From Lentisphaerota bacterium (GTDB lineage Bacteria > Verrucomicrobiota > Lentisphaeria > Oligosphaerales > JABHEG01), in NCBI GenBank assembly GCA_018676675.1, contig JABHEG010000385.1:24956-88955 (forward strand): 64,000 bases of DNA. The letters are read 5' to 3'. Position 1 is the stretch's first letter. Each line of letters starts with the position of its first letter. The position numbers and the translations under genes were made by a program. Positions 44,273 through 53,400 of this stretch are shown here, in pieces. The notes below the pieces were generated by a model. It was not told where the DNA came from and ran no database searches. It saw nothing but the letters and a program-made list of their open reading frames with translations.

Positions 44273-45099
44273 TATTTCCTCCTGCGCTCAACGATGAATT
44301 TCGAGGACGCTTTTTTCTTGTTCCGTGTCCGGTATCCCTTGGCCAACTGTCCCCACGGCGACATCGGATGCCCACCACCACTGCTTCGGCCTTCGCCGCC
44401 GCCCATCGGGTGATCAACCGGGTTCATCACGACACCGCGGACGTGTGGACGCCGACCCAAATAGCGCTTACGGCCGGCCTTGCCGAGGACGACTGCCCGG
44501 TGTTCCGAGTTCCCAACCTGCCCCACGGTCGCCTTGCACTCAAGATGGACCAGGCGGATCTCGCCGCTGGGAAGCCCGATCTGGGCATAATTCCCTTCCT
44601 TGGCACGCAACTGGGCAACCTGACCGGCACTACGCACAAGGGCGCCGCCCCGGTTGGGGATCAACTCGATGTTGTGAATGCTCAGGCCAATCGGGATATC
44701 CCGGAGTTTCAGCGCGTTGCCAGGCTTGAACTCCGCATCTTTCCCGCTCATCACCACATCGCCCTGCTGCAGTCCCTCAGGAGCGAGAATGTAACGTTTC
44801 TCACCATCCACATAGTGGAGCAGCGCGATCAAGGCGGAGCGATTGGGGTCGTACTCAATGTGAGCAACCTTCGCCGGTATACCATCCTTGTCCCGGCGGA
44901 AATCGATCTGCCGGTAACGCCGCTTCACGCCACCTCCGCGGAAACGCGTGGTGATGCGCCCCTTGTTGTTCCGACCACCAGTGGACTTTTTGCCCTTGGT
45001 CAGAGACTTTTCAGATGTCCCGCGTGTCAGCTCAGCGAAGTCAGAGACGCTCATCTGACGCCGACCTGGGCTCGTAGGTTTGTATTTTTTAATCGCCAT
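44272..45099 (-). CDS. rplB: 50S ribosomal protein L2
   Basis: A 275-residue uL2, which supports subunit joining and the peptidyl-transferase centre. KKSTGGRNNKGRITTRFRGG lies in the N-terminal part, and the C-terminal VRGVVMNPVDHPMGGGEGRS contains the universally conserved His region. Full length, in the standard S10-operon position after rplW. Confidence 0.98.
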   Translation of the reverse strand: MAIKKYKPTSPGRRQMSVSDFAELTRGTSEKSLTKGKKSTGGRNNKGRITTRFRGGGVKRRYRQIDFRRDKDGIPAKVAHIEYDPNRSALIALLHYVDGEKRYILAPEGLQQGDVVMSGKDAEFKPGNALKLRDIPIGLSIHNIELIPNRGGALVRSAGQVAQLRAKEGNYAQIGLPSGEIRLVHLECKATVGQVGNSEHRAVVLGKAGRKRYLGRRPHVRGVVMNPVDHPMGGGEGRSSGGGHPMSPWGQLAKGYRTRNKKKASSKFIVERRRK

Positions 45100-45133
45100 C
45101 GTTCAGGTGTCCCATTCGCTCGCCATAACCGAA

Positions 45134-45418
45134 TCAAAGAATGTCAATGCCACTGTCTTCGTCCAAGGTGACGATGGCTTTCTTCCAGTCGGCTCGTTTG
45201 CCAAAATTCGCCCGGCGGAGGCGTTTCCGCTTCCCCTGCCTATTCATCACGTTGACGGACGTAACCGTCACGTCAAACAGAGCCTCAACCGCATCACGAA
45301 TCTCGATCTTGTTGCTGTCACACGCAACCTTGAAGGCATACTTATTGAAGTCCTCCATCAGCTCGGTCGCCTTCTCGGTGACCAACAGCGTCTGGACAAT
45401 CTGGTAGGGGTCTCTCAT
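45134..45418 (-). CDS. rplW: 50S ribosomal protein L23
   Basis: A 94-residue uL23 near the exit tunnel, a docking site for trigger factor and SRP. MRDPYQIVQTLLVTEKATELME and the basic RQGKRKRLRRANFGKRADWKKAIVTL loop fit the family. Its ATG overlaps the rplD stop (ATGA). Confidence 0.95.
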   Translation of the reverse strand: MRDPYQIVQTLLVTEKATELMEDFNKYAFKVACDSNKIEIRDAVEALFDVTVTSVNVMNRQGKRKRLRRANFGKRADWKKAIVTLDEDSGIDIL

Positions 45419-46056
45419 TTCACTTTCTCCCCGGACAACCGGCTGCCCAGACGGTCGAGCGCAGCACGGGTAACAACGATCTTGCTGAACAGAAGCATCC
45501 AGTACGGGTTGACGCTCGTGGCCTTCATCATCTCAACACCCGGGAGGTTGCGGCTGGCAAGCTGAACATCCCCAGCGACGTCATCGACCACGACCAAGGC
45601 GTCTTCGCCAGCCCCGACGGCAGCGAGGAGCTCGACGAAACAGCGCGTCTTAGGCTCAGCAACACTGAGCTCATCCACCACAATCACATCTCCAGCATCA
45701 ACGCGCTCTGTGAACGCACGACGCAAAGCAAGCATCTGGACCTTGCGGTTCACACGTTTCGCGTAGCTGCGTGGAGCTGGCCCGAAGACCACACCACCAC
45801 CACGCCAGATTGGGCTCTTCACACTCCCGGCCCGCGCCCGACCAGTGCCCTTCTGGCGCCAGGGCTTGGCCCCAGTACCATGTACTTTCGCCCGGTTCTT
45901 GGTGCACGCTGAACCCGATCTCAAGCCAGCCAGGAAAGCGACGACCGTATCGTGAACGGCCTGCTCGCCCTTCTCCCGCTCAAGCCACGCAGCGTCAAAA
46001 TCGGCAACGCCGACTTCTTGACCTGCCGTATCAATTATTGGGACGGATGTTGACAT
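45415..46056 (-). CDS. rplD: 50S ribosomal protein L4
   Basis: A 213-residue uL4. The tunnel-lining loop is VHGTGAKPWRQKGTGRARAG, followed by PIWRGGGVVFGPAPRSYAKRVNRKVQMLALR. In E. coli L4 also autoregulates the S10 operon; whether it does so here cannot be read from sequence. Confidence 0.97.
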   Translation of the reverse strand: MSTSVPIIDTAGQEVGVADFDAAWLEREKGEQAVHDTVVAFLAGLRSGSACTKNRAKVHGTGAKPWRQKGTGRARAGSVKSPIWRGGGVVFGPAPRSYAKRVNRKVQMLALRRAFTERVDAGDVIVVDELSVAEPKTRCFVELLAAVGAGEDALVVVDDVAGDVQLASRNLPGVEMMKATSVNPYWMLLFSKIVVTRAALDRLGSRLSGEKVK

Positions 46057-46082
46057 ATTCCTGCTACTCCGTAGGTCTATAG

Positions 46083-46715
46083 CTATTTCTTACAGGCAGC
46101 GCGAACAACAACAACCCCGCCGTTCGGTCCGGGGACTGCGCCCCGAACGAAGATCAGGTTGTCATCCGAACGGACCTCTACGATCTGGAGGCCTTGGACT
46201 GTACGCCGCGCATTCCCCATATGACCGGGCATCCTTTTCCCTTTGATCACGTGCCCAGGTTTCACACACATGCCGATCGAGCCCGGCCGCCGCACGCCAC
46301 TTTTACCATGACTGGCCCGACCGCCACCGAAGCGCCAACGTTTTACCACGCCCTGAAAACCACGTCCCTTCGTCCGCCCAACGACATCGACATACTCATC
46401 AGCCGCAAAGCTGTCGGCAGTGATGGTGTCCCCAACGCCCTGAGCAGGGTCCTGGTCAAGGCGAATCTCGCGAATGACGGCGGGGGGAGCTTCGGCCACA
46501 CCGGCAGCCGCCACATGGCCCAACAGAGCCCGCGACGCATTCTTGGGATGCCGAGAACCAAAGCCCAACTGCACCGCGCTGTAACCGTTCTTCTCCGCCG
46601 TCCGCAGAGCAAGGACGGGACAGGGCCCCGCTTCGATAACGGTGACGGGAACAAAACGACCGTCTTCCGTGTAGACCTGGGTCATGCCCAGCTTCTTGCC
46701 TATAATGCCCTTCAT
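46083..46715 (-). CDS. rplC: 50S ribosomal protein L3
   Basis: A 210-residue uL3 required early in 50S assembly. MKGIIGKKLGMTQVY begins the protein. GRTKGRGFQGVVKRWRFGGG and SHGKSGVRRPGSIG form the loop that reaches the peptidyl-transferase centre, including the Gln that is methylated in some bacteria. Confidence 0.97.
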   Translation of the reverse strand: MKGIIGKKLGMTQVYTEDGRFVPVTVIEAGPCPVLALRTAEKNGYSAVQLGFGSRHPKNASRALLGHVAAAGVAEAPPAVIREIRLDQDPAQGVGDTITADSFAADEYVDVVGRTKGRGFQGVVKRWRFGGGRASHGKSGVRRPGSIGMCVKPGHVIKGKRMPGHMGNARRTVQGLQIVEVRSDDNLIFVRGAVPGPNGGVVVVRAACKK

Positions 46716-46730
46716 CAGTCGCGTCTCCCG

Positions 46731-47042
46731 CTATATCTTGATGCTGATATCCACACCGGCAGGAAGGTTGAGCTTCTTCAGCTCATCAACCGTCTTCCCG
46801 GTAGGATTCACAATGTCCAGCAACCGCTTGTGGGTCCGGATCTCAAACTGCTCCATGGCCTTCTTGTTCACAAACGGAGACCGGTTCACGGTGAACCTCT
46901 CGATGCGAGTAGGAAGCGGAATGGGGCCCGCAACTTGGGCGCCAGTTCGCCGAACCGTGGTCACAATCTCGCTCGTAGACTGGTCCAGGATTCCGTGGTC
47001 AAAGGCTTGTAGCCTGATCCGAATTGCCTGCCTGTTTGCCAT
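46731..47042 (-). CDS. rpsJ: 30S ribosomal protein S10
   Basis: A 103-residue uS10, also the NusE partner of NusB in antitermination. IRIRLQAFDHGILDQS and PTRIERFTVNRSPFVNKKAMEQFEIRTHKRL are diagnostic. The ATG at 47042 is preferred, with AAGGTG 5 bases upstream overlapping the fusA stop; a GTG two codons earlier is less likely. The tight junction with fusA joins the str and S10 units. Confidence 0.96.
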   Translation of the reverse strand: MANRQAIRIRLQAFDHGILDQSTSEIVTTVRRTGAQVAGPIPLPTRIERFTVNRSPFVNKKAMEQFEIRTHKRLLDIVNPTGKTVDELKKLNLPAGVDISIKI

Positions 47043-47044
47043 GT

Positions 47045-49162
47045 TCACACCTTCTTAAGAATCTCATCTTGAATGGCCGCCGGCACCGGTTCGAAATGGC
47101 ACGGTTCGGCGGAAAAGCACGCGCGCCCCTTCGTCAACGAGCGCAGCGCCGTCGCATATCCGAAAAGCGACGCCAAGGGAACATGCCCGAGAACTCGGGC
47201 TTCATCCCCATTGCGAGTATCGATCTCAGTGATCTGCCCCCGACGACTCCCAAGGTCGGCGATAATGTCGCCCAGGAAGTCACACGGGGTCGTGATCTCG
47301 GTCATCATAATGGGCTCAAGCACGACAGCGCTGCTCTGTTCCACAGCTTTGCGCAGTGCCATCGCACCAGCAATCCTGAAAGTGGCCTCAGTCGACTCCG
47401 TGGGGCGGTAGATGCAGTCGGTAACGCCCAGATGCAGGTCCGTCAACGGGAACCCCGCGAGCACTCCTGTTCCGGCCGCTTCGAGCAGACCGGTCCGCAG
47501 CGCCTCACAGAAGTCCGCAGGAAGACGATTATTCACAGCGTCCGTCGAGACGGTCACACCATGGCCCTTCCCTCGCATGAGGACCTCCACAGTAACATGC
47601 GCGTACTGCCCAATCCCCCCCGCCTGCCGTGCGAATTCCGCTTCCCCAGCACCATCACGCGTGACGGTTTCACGGTAGGCAACCTGCGGTTTGCCAACGT
47701 TGATTCGGAGGCTGAACTCCCGGAGGAGCCGATCCCGGATGATCTCCAGATGGAGTTCACCCATCCCGGACACAAGCTTCTGCCCAGTCTCGCAATCAGT
47801 ATGAACGCCTATCGTGGGATCCTCCTGGGCGAGTGCTGCGAGAGCATTCGCCAGCAAGTCACCGTCGCCAGAGGATACAGGCTCGACGGCCATGCTGACA
47901 ACAGGTTCAGGGAAGAGCACGCCCTCAAGCTCAATCGGGCGCTCGAGGCAACACAGCGTGTCACCAGTGGCAACATCGTCAAGGCCAACGGCCGCAGCGA
48001 TGTCGCCACTGAAGATTGCCGCGCAATCCTCCCGGTGATTGGCATGAACCTGAAGAAGCCGCCCAAGTCGCGCCCTTCCCCCCGTTCGAGGATTCACTAT
48101 CGGCATCCCCTTCTCAGCAGTCCCCGAATAGACACGGAAAAACGCAAGCTTCCCGGCGTACCGGTCATTCGTGACCTTGAAGACAAAAGCTGAGAAAGGC
48201 TCGTCATCACCCACATGGCGACGTACGGCCTGGCCAGATCCGGTCTCAACCCCCACAATGTCACAGATATCCAGCGGACTCGGCAAGTAGTCGACCACGG
48301 CCTGAAGTAACGGCTGGACGCCCTTGTTTCGGAAAGCACTCCCACAGGTAACCGGGACTATCTCCGCGGCCAATGTCGCGTCCCGCAGTGCCCGTTGGAG
48401 CTCACCAACCGATGGTTCGACGTCTGCCAGGTAGTACTCCATGATGACATCGTCGACCTCCGCCAGACACTCCACGAGGAAAGCGCGTCCTTCAGTAGCC
48501 GCCTCTTGCAGGTGAGTCGGAATCGCAACGCGGTGCATTGTCACCCCGAAATCAGCTTCATCAAAACGGATCGCTTCGTTCTTCAGCAGGTCAACGACAC
48601 CGCAGAACTCATTCTCCTGCCCAAAAGGAACCTGAACCGGCACAGGAGTCGCCCCCAAGTCATCACGGATCTGGGCCACCACAGCTTGGAAGTCAGCGCC
48701 TACCCGATCCATCTTATTCACAAAAGCCACAACGGGTATTCCATGCTTCCTGGCTTGGCGCCAAACGGTCTCAGACTGCGCTTGAACACCGCCCACGCCA
48801 CAGAAAACAGCAACGGCTCCATCCAACACACGCAACGAGCGCTCCACCTCGGCAGTGAAGTCCACATGCCCGGGTGTGTCGATTATGTTGACACGATGCT
48901 CCCCGAAGGAGCATGTCGTCGCGGCGCTGGTAATGGTGATTCCGCGCTCCCGCTCCTGAACCATCCAGTCCATGGTGGTGGTGCCCTCATGCACCTCACC
49001 CATCTGGTAGTTCACCCCGGTGTAATAAAGCACACGCTCGGTGAGCGTCGTCTTCCCCGCATCAATGTGAGCCATGATGCCGATATTTCGGACCCGCTCC
49101 AAAGGAGCGTGGCGTGCGTATGGCACGTCAGTCTTGCTCCTTTTTACAGCGACTCCAACCAT
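47045..49162 (-). CDS. fusA: Elongation factor G
   Basis: A 705-residue translocase GTPase. G1 is AHIDAGKTTLTERVL, the switch I RGITITSAATT, G3 DTPGHVDF and G4 NKMDR; domains II-V follow to the end. The ATG at 49162 has AAGGTG 5 bases upstream. It lies in the str arrangement rpsL-rpsG-fusA, but tuf is not directly downstream; the only tuf seen is 13 kb upstream. Confidence 0.97.
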   Translation of the reverse strand: MVGVAVKRSKTDVPYARHAPLERVRNIGIMAHIDAGKTTLTERVLYYTGVNYQMGEVHEGTTTMDWMVQERERGITITSAATTCSFGEHRVNIIDTPGHVDFTAEVERSLRVLDGAVAVFCGVGGVQAQSETVWRQARKHGIPVVAFVNKMDRVGADFQAVVAQIRDDLGATPVPVQVPFGQENEFCGVVDLLKNEAIRFDEADFGVTMHRVAIPTHLQEAATEGRAFLVECLAEVDDVIMEYYLADVEPSVGELQRALRDATLAAEIVPVTCGSAFRNKGVQPLLQAVVDYLPSPLDICDIVGVETGSGQAVRRHVGDDEPFSAFVFKVTNDRYAGKLAFFRVYSGTAEKGMPIVNPRTGGRARLGRLLQVHANHREDCAAIFSGDIAAAVGLDDVATGDTLCCLERPIELEGVLFPEPVVSMAVEPVSSGDGDLLANALAALAQEDPTIGVHTDCETGQKLVSGMGELHLEIIRDRLLREFSLRINVGKPQVAYRETVTRDGAGEAEFARQAGGIGQYAHVTVEVLMRGKGHGVTVSTDAVNNRLPADFCEALRTGLLEAAGTGVLAGFPLTDLHLGVTDCIYRPTESTEATFRIAGAMALRKAVEQSSAVVLEPIMMTEITTPCDFLGDIIADLGSRRGQITEIDTRNGDEARVLGHVPLASLFGYATALRSLTKGRACFSAEPCHFEPVPAAIQDEILKKV

Positions 49163-49263
49163 CACAGCACCTTGCCGTCTTACACTGTCACTCGCTTCCG
49201 TTCCCCGGTCTCGCTATGATCGCGATCGGCCGGAGGGCGGCAAACGCTGCTACATCATTCCGG

Positions 49264-49734
49264 CTACCACCGGTAATGGGCGAAAGCCTTATTCGCAGCT
49301 GCCATCTTATGCGTGTCATCACGCTTCTTGATGGCACTACCGGTATTGTCGTACGCATCCATCAGCTCAGAAGCGAGCGCCCGAGCCATCGGCTGCCCCT
49401 TCCGGCCACGGGCATAGCCGCAGATCCAGCGCATCGCGACAGCCACCTGGCGGTCGGTAGGCACTTCGAGAGGCACTTGGTACGTGGCGCCACCGACGCG
49501 GCGGCTCTTGACTTCCAAGCGCGGCTTCACGTTCTCCAGAGCCTGCAGAAAGACCTCCAAAGGCTCGACGTCCTTCATCTTGTCTTTGATCTGGTCAAAC
49601 GCCCCGTAAACAATCCCCTGCGCCACAGACTTCTTGCCACGCTCCATGATCGTGTTGATCATTCGCGCCACCAGTTCACTGTTGTGGCGAACATCCGGGG
49701 TCAACTGACGCTTCTCTGCTCGTCTTCTTCTCAT
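49264..49734 (-). CDS. rpsG: 30S ribosomal protein S7
   Basis: A 156-residue uS7 that nucleates assembly of the 30S head. MRRRRAEKRQLTPDVRHNSELVARMIN and NVKPRLEVKSRRVGGATYQVPLEV are diagnostic. A hairpin with a T-tract separates it from rpsL, so its expression may be partly uncoupled. Confidence 0.97.
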   Translation of the reverse strand: MRRRRAEKRQLTPDVRHNSELVARMINTIMERGKKSVAQGIVYGAFDQIKDKMKDVEPLEVFLQALENVKPRLEVKSRRVGGATYQVPLEVPTDRQVAVAMRWICGYARGRKGQPMARALASELMDAYDNTGSAIKKRDDTHKMAAANKAFAHYRW

Positions 49735-49785
49735 TGTGTCTTCCAGACCTCTATTCGGTGATGCGTTCCGGGGAAGCTCCCAGAC

Positions 49786-49831
49786 AAAAAAGCGACTGCC
49801 AGCAGGTCGTCATCGATGACTGCTGCTGGCA
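49786..49831 (-). terminator. Intrinsic terminator or attenuator between rpsL and rpsG
   Basis: On the minus strand TGCCAGCAG (49831-49823) pairs with CTGCTGGCA (49805-49797), with additional pairing in the loop (GTCATCGATGAC), and six T follow at 49791-49786. It has the form of a strong terminator, although rpsG and fusA lie downstream. Partial read-through is likely. Confidence 0.75.
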
Positions 49832-49882
49832 GCATCTCGAGGGTTAAGATAATCCGTTGAAGTGGCTGGGAGTTCCTCTCAC

Positions 49883-50254
49883 CTACTTCGGGCGCTTCGC
49901 GCCATACTTAGAACGTCCACGGCGCCGAGCATCAACTCCCAAGGAGTCCAACGTACCGCGGACAACGTGGTAACGAACGCCAGGGAGATCACGAACACGG
50001 CCACCACGCACCAGAACCACGCTGTGCTCCTGAAGGTTGTGTCCTTCGCCACCGATGTAGGCGGTAACTTCCTGACCATTGGTCAGGCGAACACGCGCGA
50101 TTTTCCGCAGAGCGGAGTTCGGCTTCTTCGGCGTACGCGTCGTCACCTGCAGGCAAACGCCTCGCCGCTGCGGGCATCGTGCCAGTGACCGAACGCGACT
50201 CTTCGTCGCCTTCGGCTTGCGGCCCTTCCTGACGAGTTGGTTGATGGTCGGCAT
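49883..50254 (-). CDS. rpsL: 30S ribosomal protein S12
   Basis: A 123-residue uS12 at the decoding centre. MPTINQLVRKGRK opens the protein. TRTPKKPNSALRKIARVRL carries the lysine where streptomycin-resistance changes occur elsewhere, and VRGGRVRDLPGVRYHVVRG is the second conserved loop. Both lysine sites are wild type (PKKPNSA; the second loop is GRVRDLPG with Arg at the usual Lys). GGAAG precedes the ATG. Confidence 0.97.
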   Translation of the reverse strand: MPTINQLVRKGRKPKATKSRVRSLARCPQRRGVCLQVTTRTPKKPNSALRKIARVRLTNGQEVTAYIGGEGHNLQEHSVVLVRGGRVRDLPGVRYHVVRGTLDSLGVDARRRGRSKYGAKRPK

Positions 50255-50406
50255 ATGTACTTCCTTATTCTACGGGCAAAGACCAGAAATTTAGCCTCTC
50301 GCCCTCGTATTGCAAATGCTCACTCGACTGCGCTCCGTGTACGTTCGAAGAAAGGCACAGTCGACAGGCAACTCTCAACGGAGGCACCATCCACGGACGA
50401 GGCAAA

Positions 50407-53400
50407 TCAGAGGTCCAACAGACGACGGGCTTCGGCAGTCTTGTCTGCCGCGCTCTTCCCGGTCTTGGCGCCAGCCAATTCCTCGGCCTCGAGAGCAGCA
50501 TTGGCCTCTTCCACTGAAGGCTCCGGAGGCGCGGCCTTCTCCAACACAACATTCGTCAACTTCCGGTAACCTGTTCCCGCAGGAATCAGTTGCCCCATGA
50601 TGACGTTCTCTTTGAATCCTCGGAGGAAATCGACGCGCCCCAGAGTGGCGGCCTCAGTCAGGACCCGTGTGGTGTCCTGGAACGAAGCAGCCGAGATGAA
50701 ACTCTCCGTCTCCAGAGAAGCCTTCGTGATGCCGAGGAGAATCGGCTGGGCCTCAGCCGGCTGTCCGCCTTCGGCAAGAACGCGCATATTCTCGTCAAGG
50801 AACTGCCTCCGATCGACAGACTCCCCGAAAAGAAAGCCCGTCGTGCCAGGCTCCGTGATACGGACCTTCCGCATCATCTGCCGGACGATGATTTCAATGT
50901 GTTTATCGTTGATCTCCACGCCCTGGAGCCGGTACACTTCCTGCACTTCGTTCACCAGGTACTCCTGGAGATCCTGCGGCCCACACACCTCCAGAATCTC
51001 GTGCGGGACAACGGCACCATCCGTCAACGGTTGCCCCTTACGGACGAAGTCACCGTTGAAGACGACAACCCGCTTCCCGGCAGGGATCGTGTGTTCTTCG
51101 ACCTGATCATTCTCGGGATCACGGATCATCACAGTTCGCTTGCCGCGCACAATGTTGCCAAGCTCAACGATACCGTCAATGCGGGCAATCTCGGCGGCTT
51201 CTTTGGGGCGACGCGCCTCGAAAAGCTCGGCCACGCGGGGCAGACCACCGGTAATGTCTTTCGTGCGGACGCTCTGACGGGGAGTTCTGGCGAGTGTATC
51301 ACTCGCGCTCACTTCCTGTCCCTCGTCCACCATGATGTAGGCGCCCGCAGGCAAGCTGTAGTGATCCAAGGCTTCGCCTGCGGCATCGCAAATCACCAAC
51401 TGCGGGTGCAGATCTTCACGGTGCTCAAGCACGGTCACTTCCTCAGTGCCGCTCCCGGTCACCTCCCGCTTCATGGTCACACCTTCGATCAGATCACGGT
51501 ACTCCAGATGCCCGGAGGTCTTTGTGATAATCGGGATATGGTAGGGGTCCCAACGGACAAAAATCTCGTCGATCGACACAGTCCCACCCTCGGGTGTCGA
51601 AATGACAGCACCCGGGATCAATTCATGACGTTCGACCTCAATAAGCTCGCCGTCTTCTTCTTTCTCCAAAACGGCGAACCCGTTCCGGTTGAGAACAACA
51701 AAGCTGCCGTCTTTCTGCTCGACACAGCGGACCTCTTCCAGACGCAAAATGCCGCCCACACGAGCCTTGATGACCGGCTGCCTGAAGGAAGCCGAAGCGG
51801 TCCCGCCGTAGTGGAAGGTACGCATAGTCAGCTGCGTGCCAGGCTCCCCAATCGACTGAGCGGCGATGATGCCCAAGGCATCCCCCTCGTGGGGGAGTTC
51901 ACCGGTGGCCAGGTTCCGGCCGTAGCACGTGCTGCAGATCCCTTCCTCACTCTCACACGTCAGTACCGACCGGATGTGCACACGCTCAACGCCCACATCG
52001 ACAATGCGCAGGGCCACTTCAGGTGTGACTTCCTCACCAGCCCCCACGATCAGGGACTCCTCAGCATCAGTGGCAAGCGGGTCATGGATATCATCCACGC
52101 TGTAGCGGCCCACAATGCGGTCCACCAGCGGCACCATGTCCTCATCGCCTTCTCTGATAGCACGAACCCAGATTCCGTTGACTGTCCCGCAGTCCTCCTC
52201 GACGCAGATCACATCATGAGCAACGTCGACGAGCTTACGGGTCATGTACCCTGAATCGGCGGTCTTGAGGGCTGTATCTGCCAGCCCCTTCCGGGCACCG
52301 TGCGAACTGATAAAGTACTCCAAGACAGACAGGCCTTCACGGAAGTTCGCGAGAATGGGCCGTTCGATGATCTCGCCTGAGGGCTTGGCCATCAAGCCGC
52401 GCATTCCGGCAAGCTGCCTGATCTGGTCCTTACTACCCCGAGCCCCGGAATCGAGCATCGCGAACACGGGGTTGATCTCCTCCTGTCCGGCGTTCTGCTC
52501 CAGAGTCTCGAAGAGGACGCCTGCAAGGTCGTTGTTGGCTTGGGTCCAGATATCGACGCACTTGTTGTAGCGTTCCAGCTCAGTGATGACGCCCTGCTCC
52601 CGCTGGTGGGAGACCTCGTTCACCAGCTCCTGGGCCTCGCCCACGCGCTTCGCCTTCCCTTCCGGGATGATCATGTCCGTGATCCCGATCGAGAACCCGG
52701 CTCTGGTGGCATACTCGTAACCGAGATCCTTGAGATCATCGAGCGCCTGAATCAGTCGCTCACGCCCAACAGCGCCATAGCACTCCTTGACCAACTTCCC
52801 AAGCTTCTTCTGTCCAACGACATCGTTGTGGAATCCCATATCGTCGGGCCAGATCTCGTTGAAGATGCAGCGTCCGGCCGTCGTCTCAATGAAGCGGTTC
52901 CGGGAGTTGCCCCAGACCGTGCTCGTGCCATGGTCAGGGTTACGGTACCGGAAGAACTCATGGATGTGGATGGCATCGGCATCAAGAGCGCGCAGGACCT
53001 CGAAGTAGTCTGAGAACGCCTTCCGGGGGCGCTCCTCGCCTTTCTTGCGCAGTTCTCGTCGCTGAGCCGACTCGTAGGTGAGATAGTAACTGCCCAGAGT
53101 AATGTCCTGGGTAGGAACAGTCACCGGGGCCCCATTTGCGGGCGAGAAAATGTTGTTGGGGGCCAACATCAACAGCTTGGTCTCAAGCTGAGCCTCGTTA
53201 GACAGCGGGATGTGGACGGCCATCTGGTCACCATCAAAGTCCGCATTGTAGGCCTTACAGACCAAAGGATGCAGTTGGATTGCCTGCCCTTCGATCAAGA
53301 TCGGGTCAAACGCCTGGATACTCAACCGATGCAAAGTAGGGGCACGGTTCAACATGATTGGGTGACCTTTGATCACCTCATCGAGTACGTCCCAGACAAC

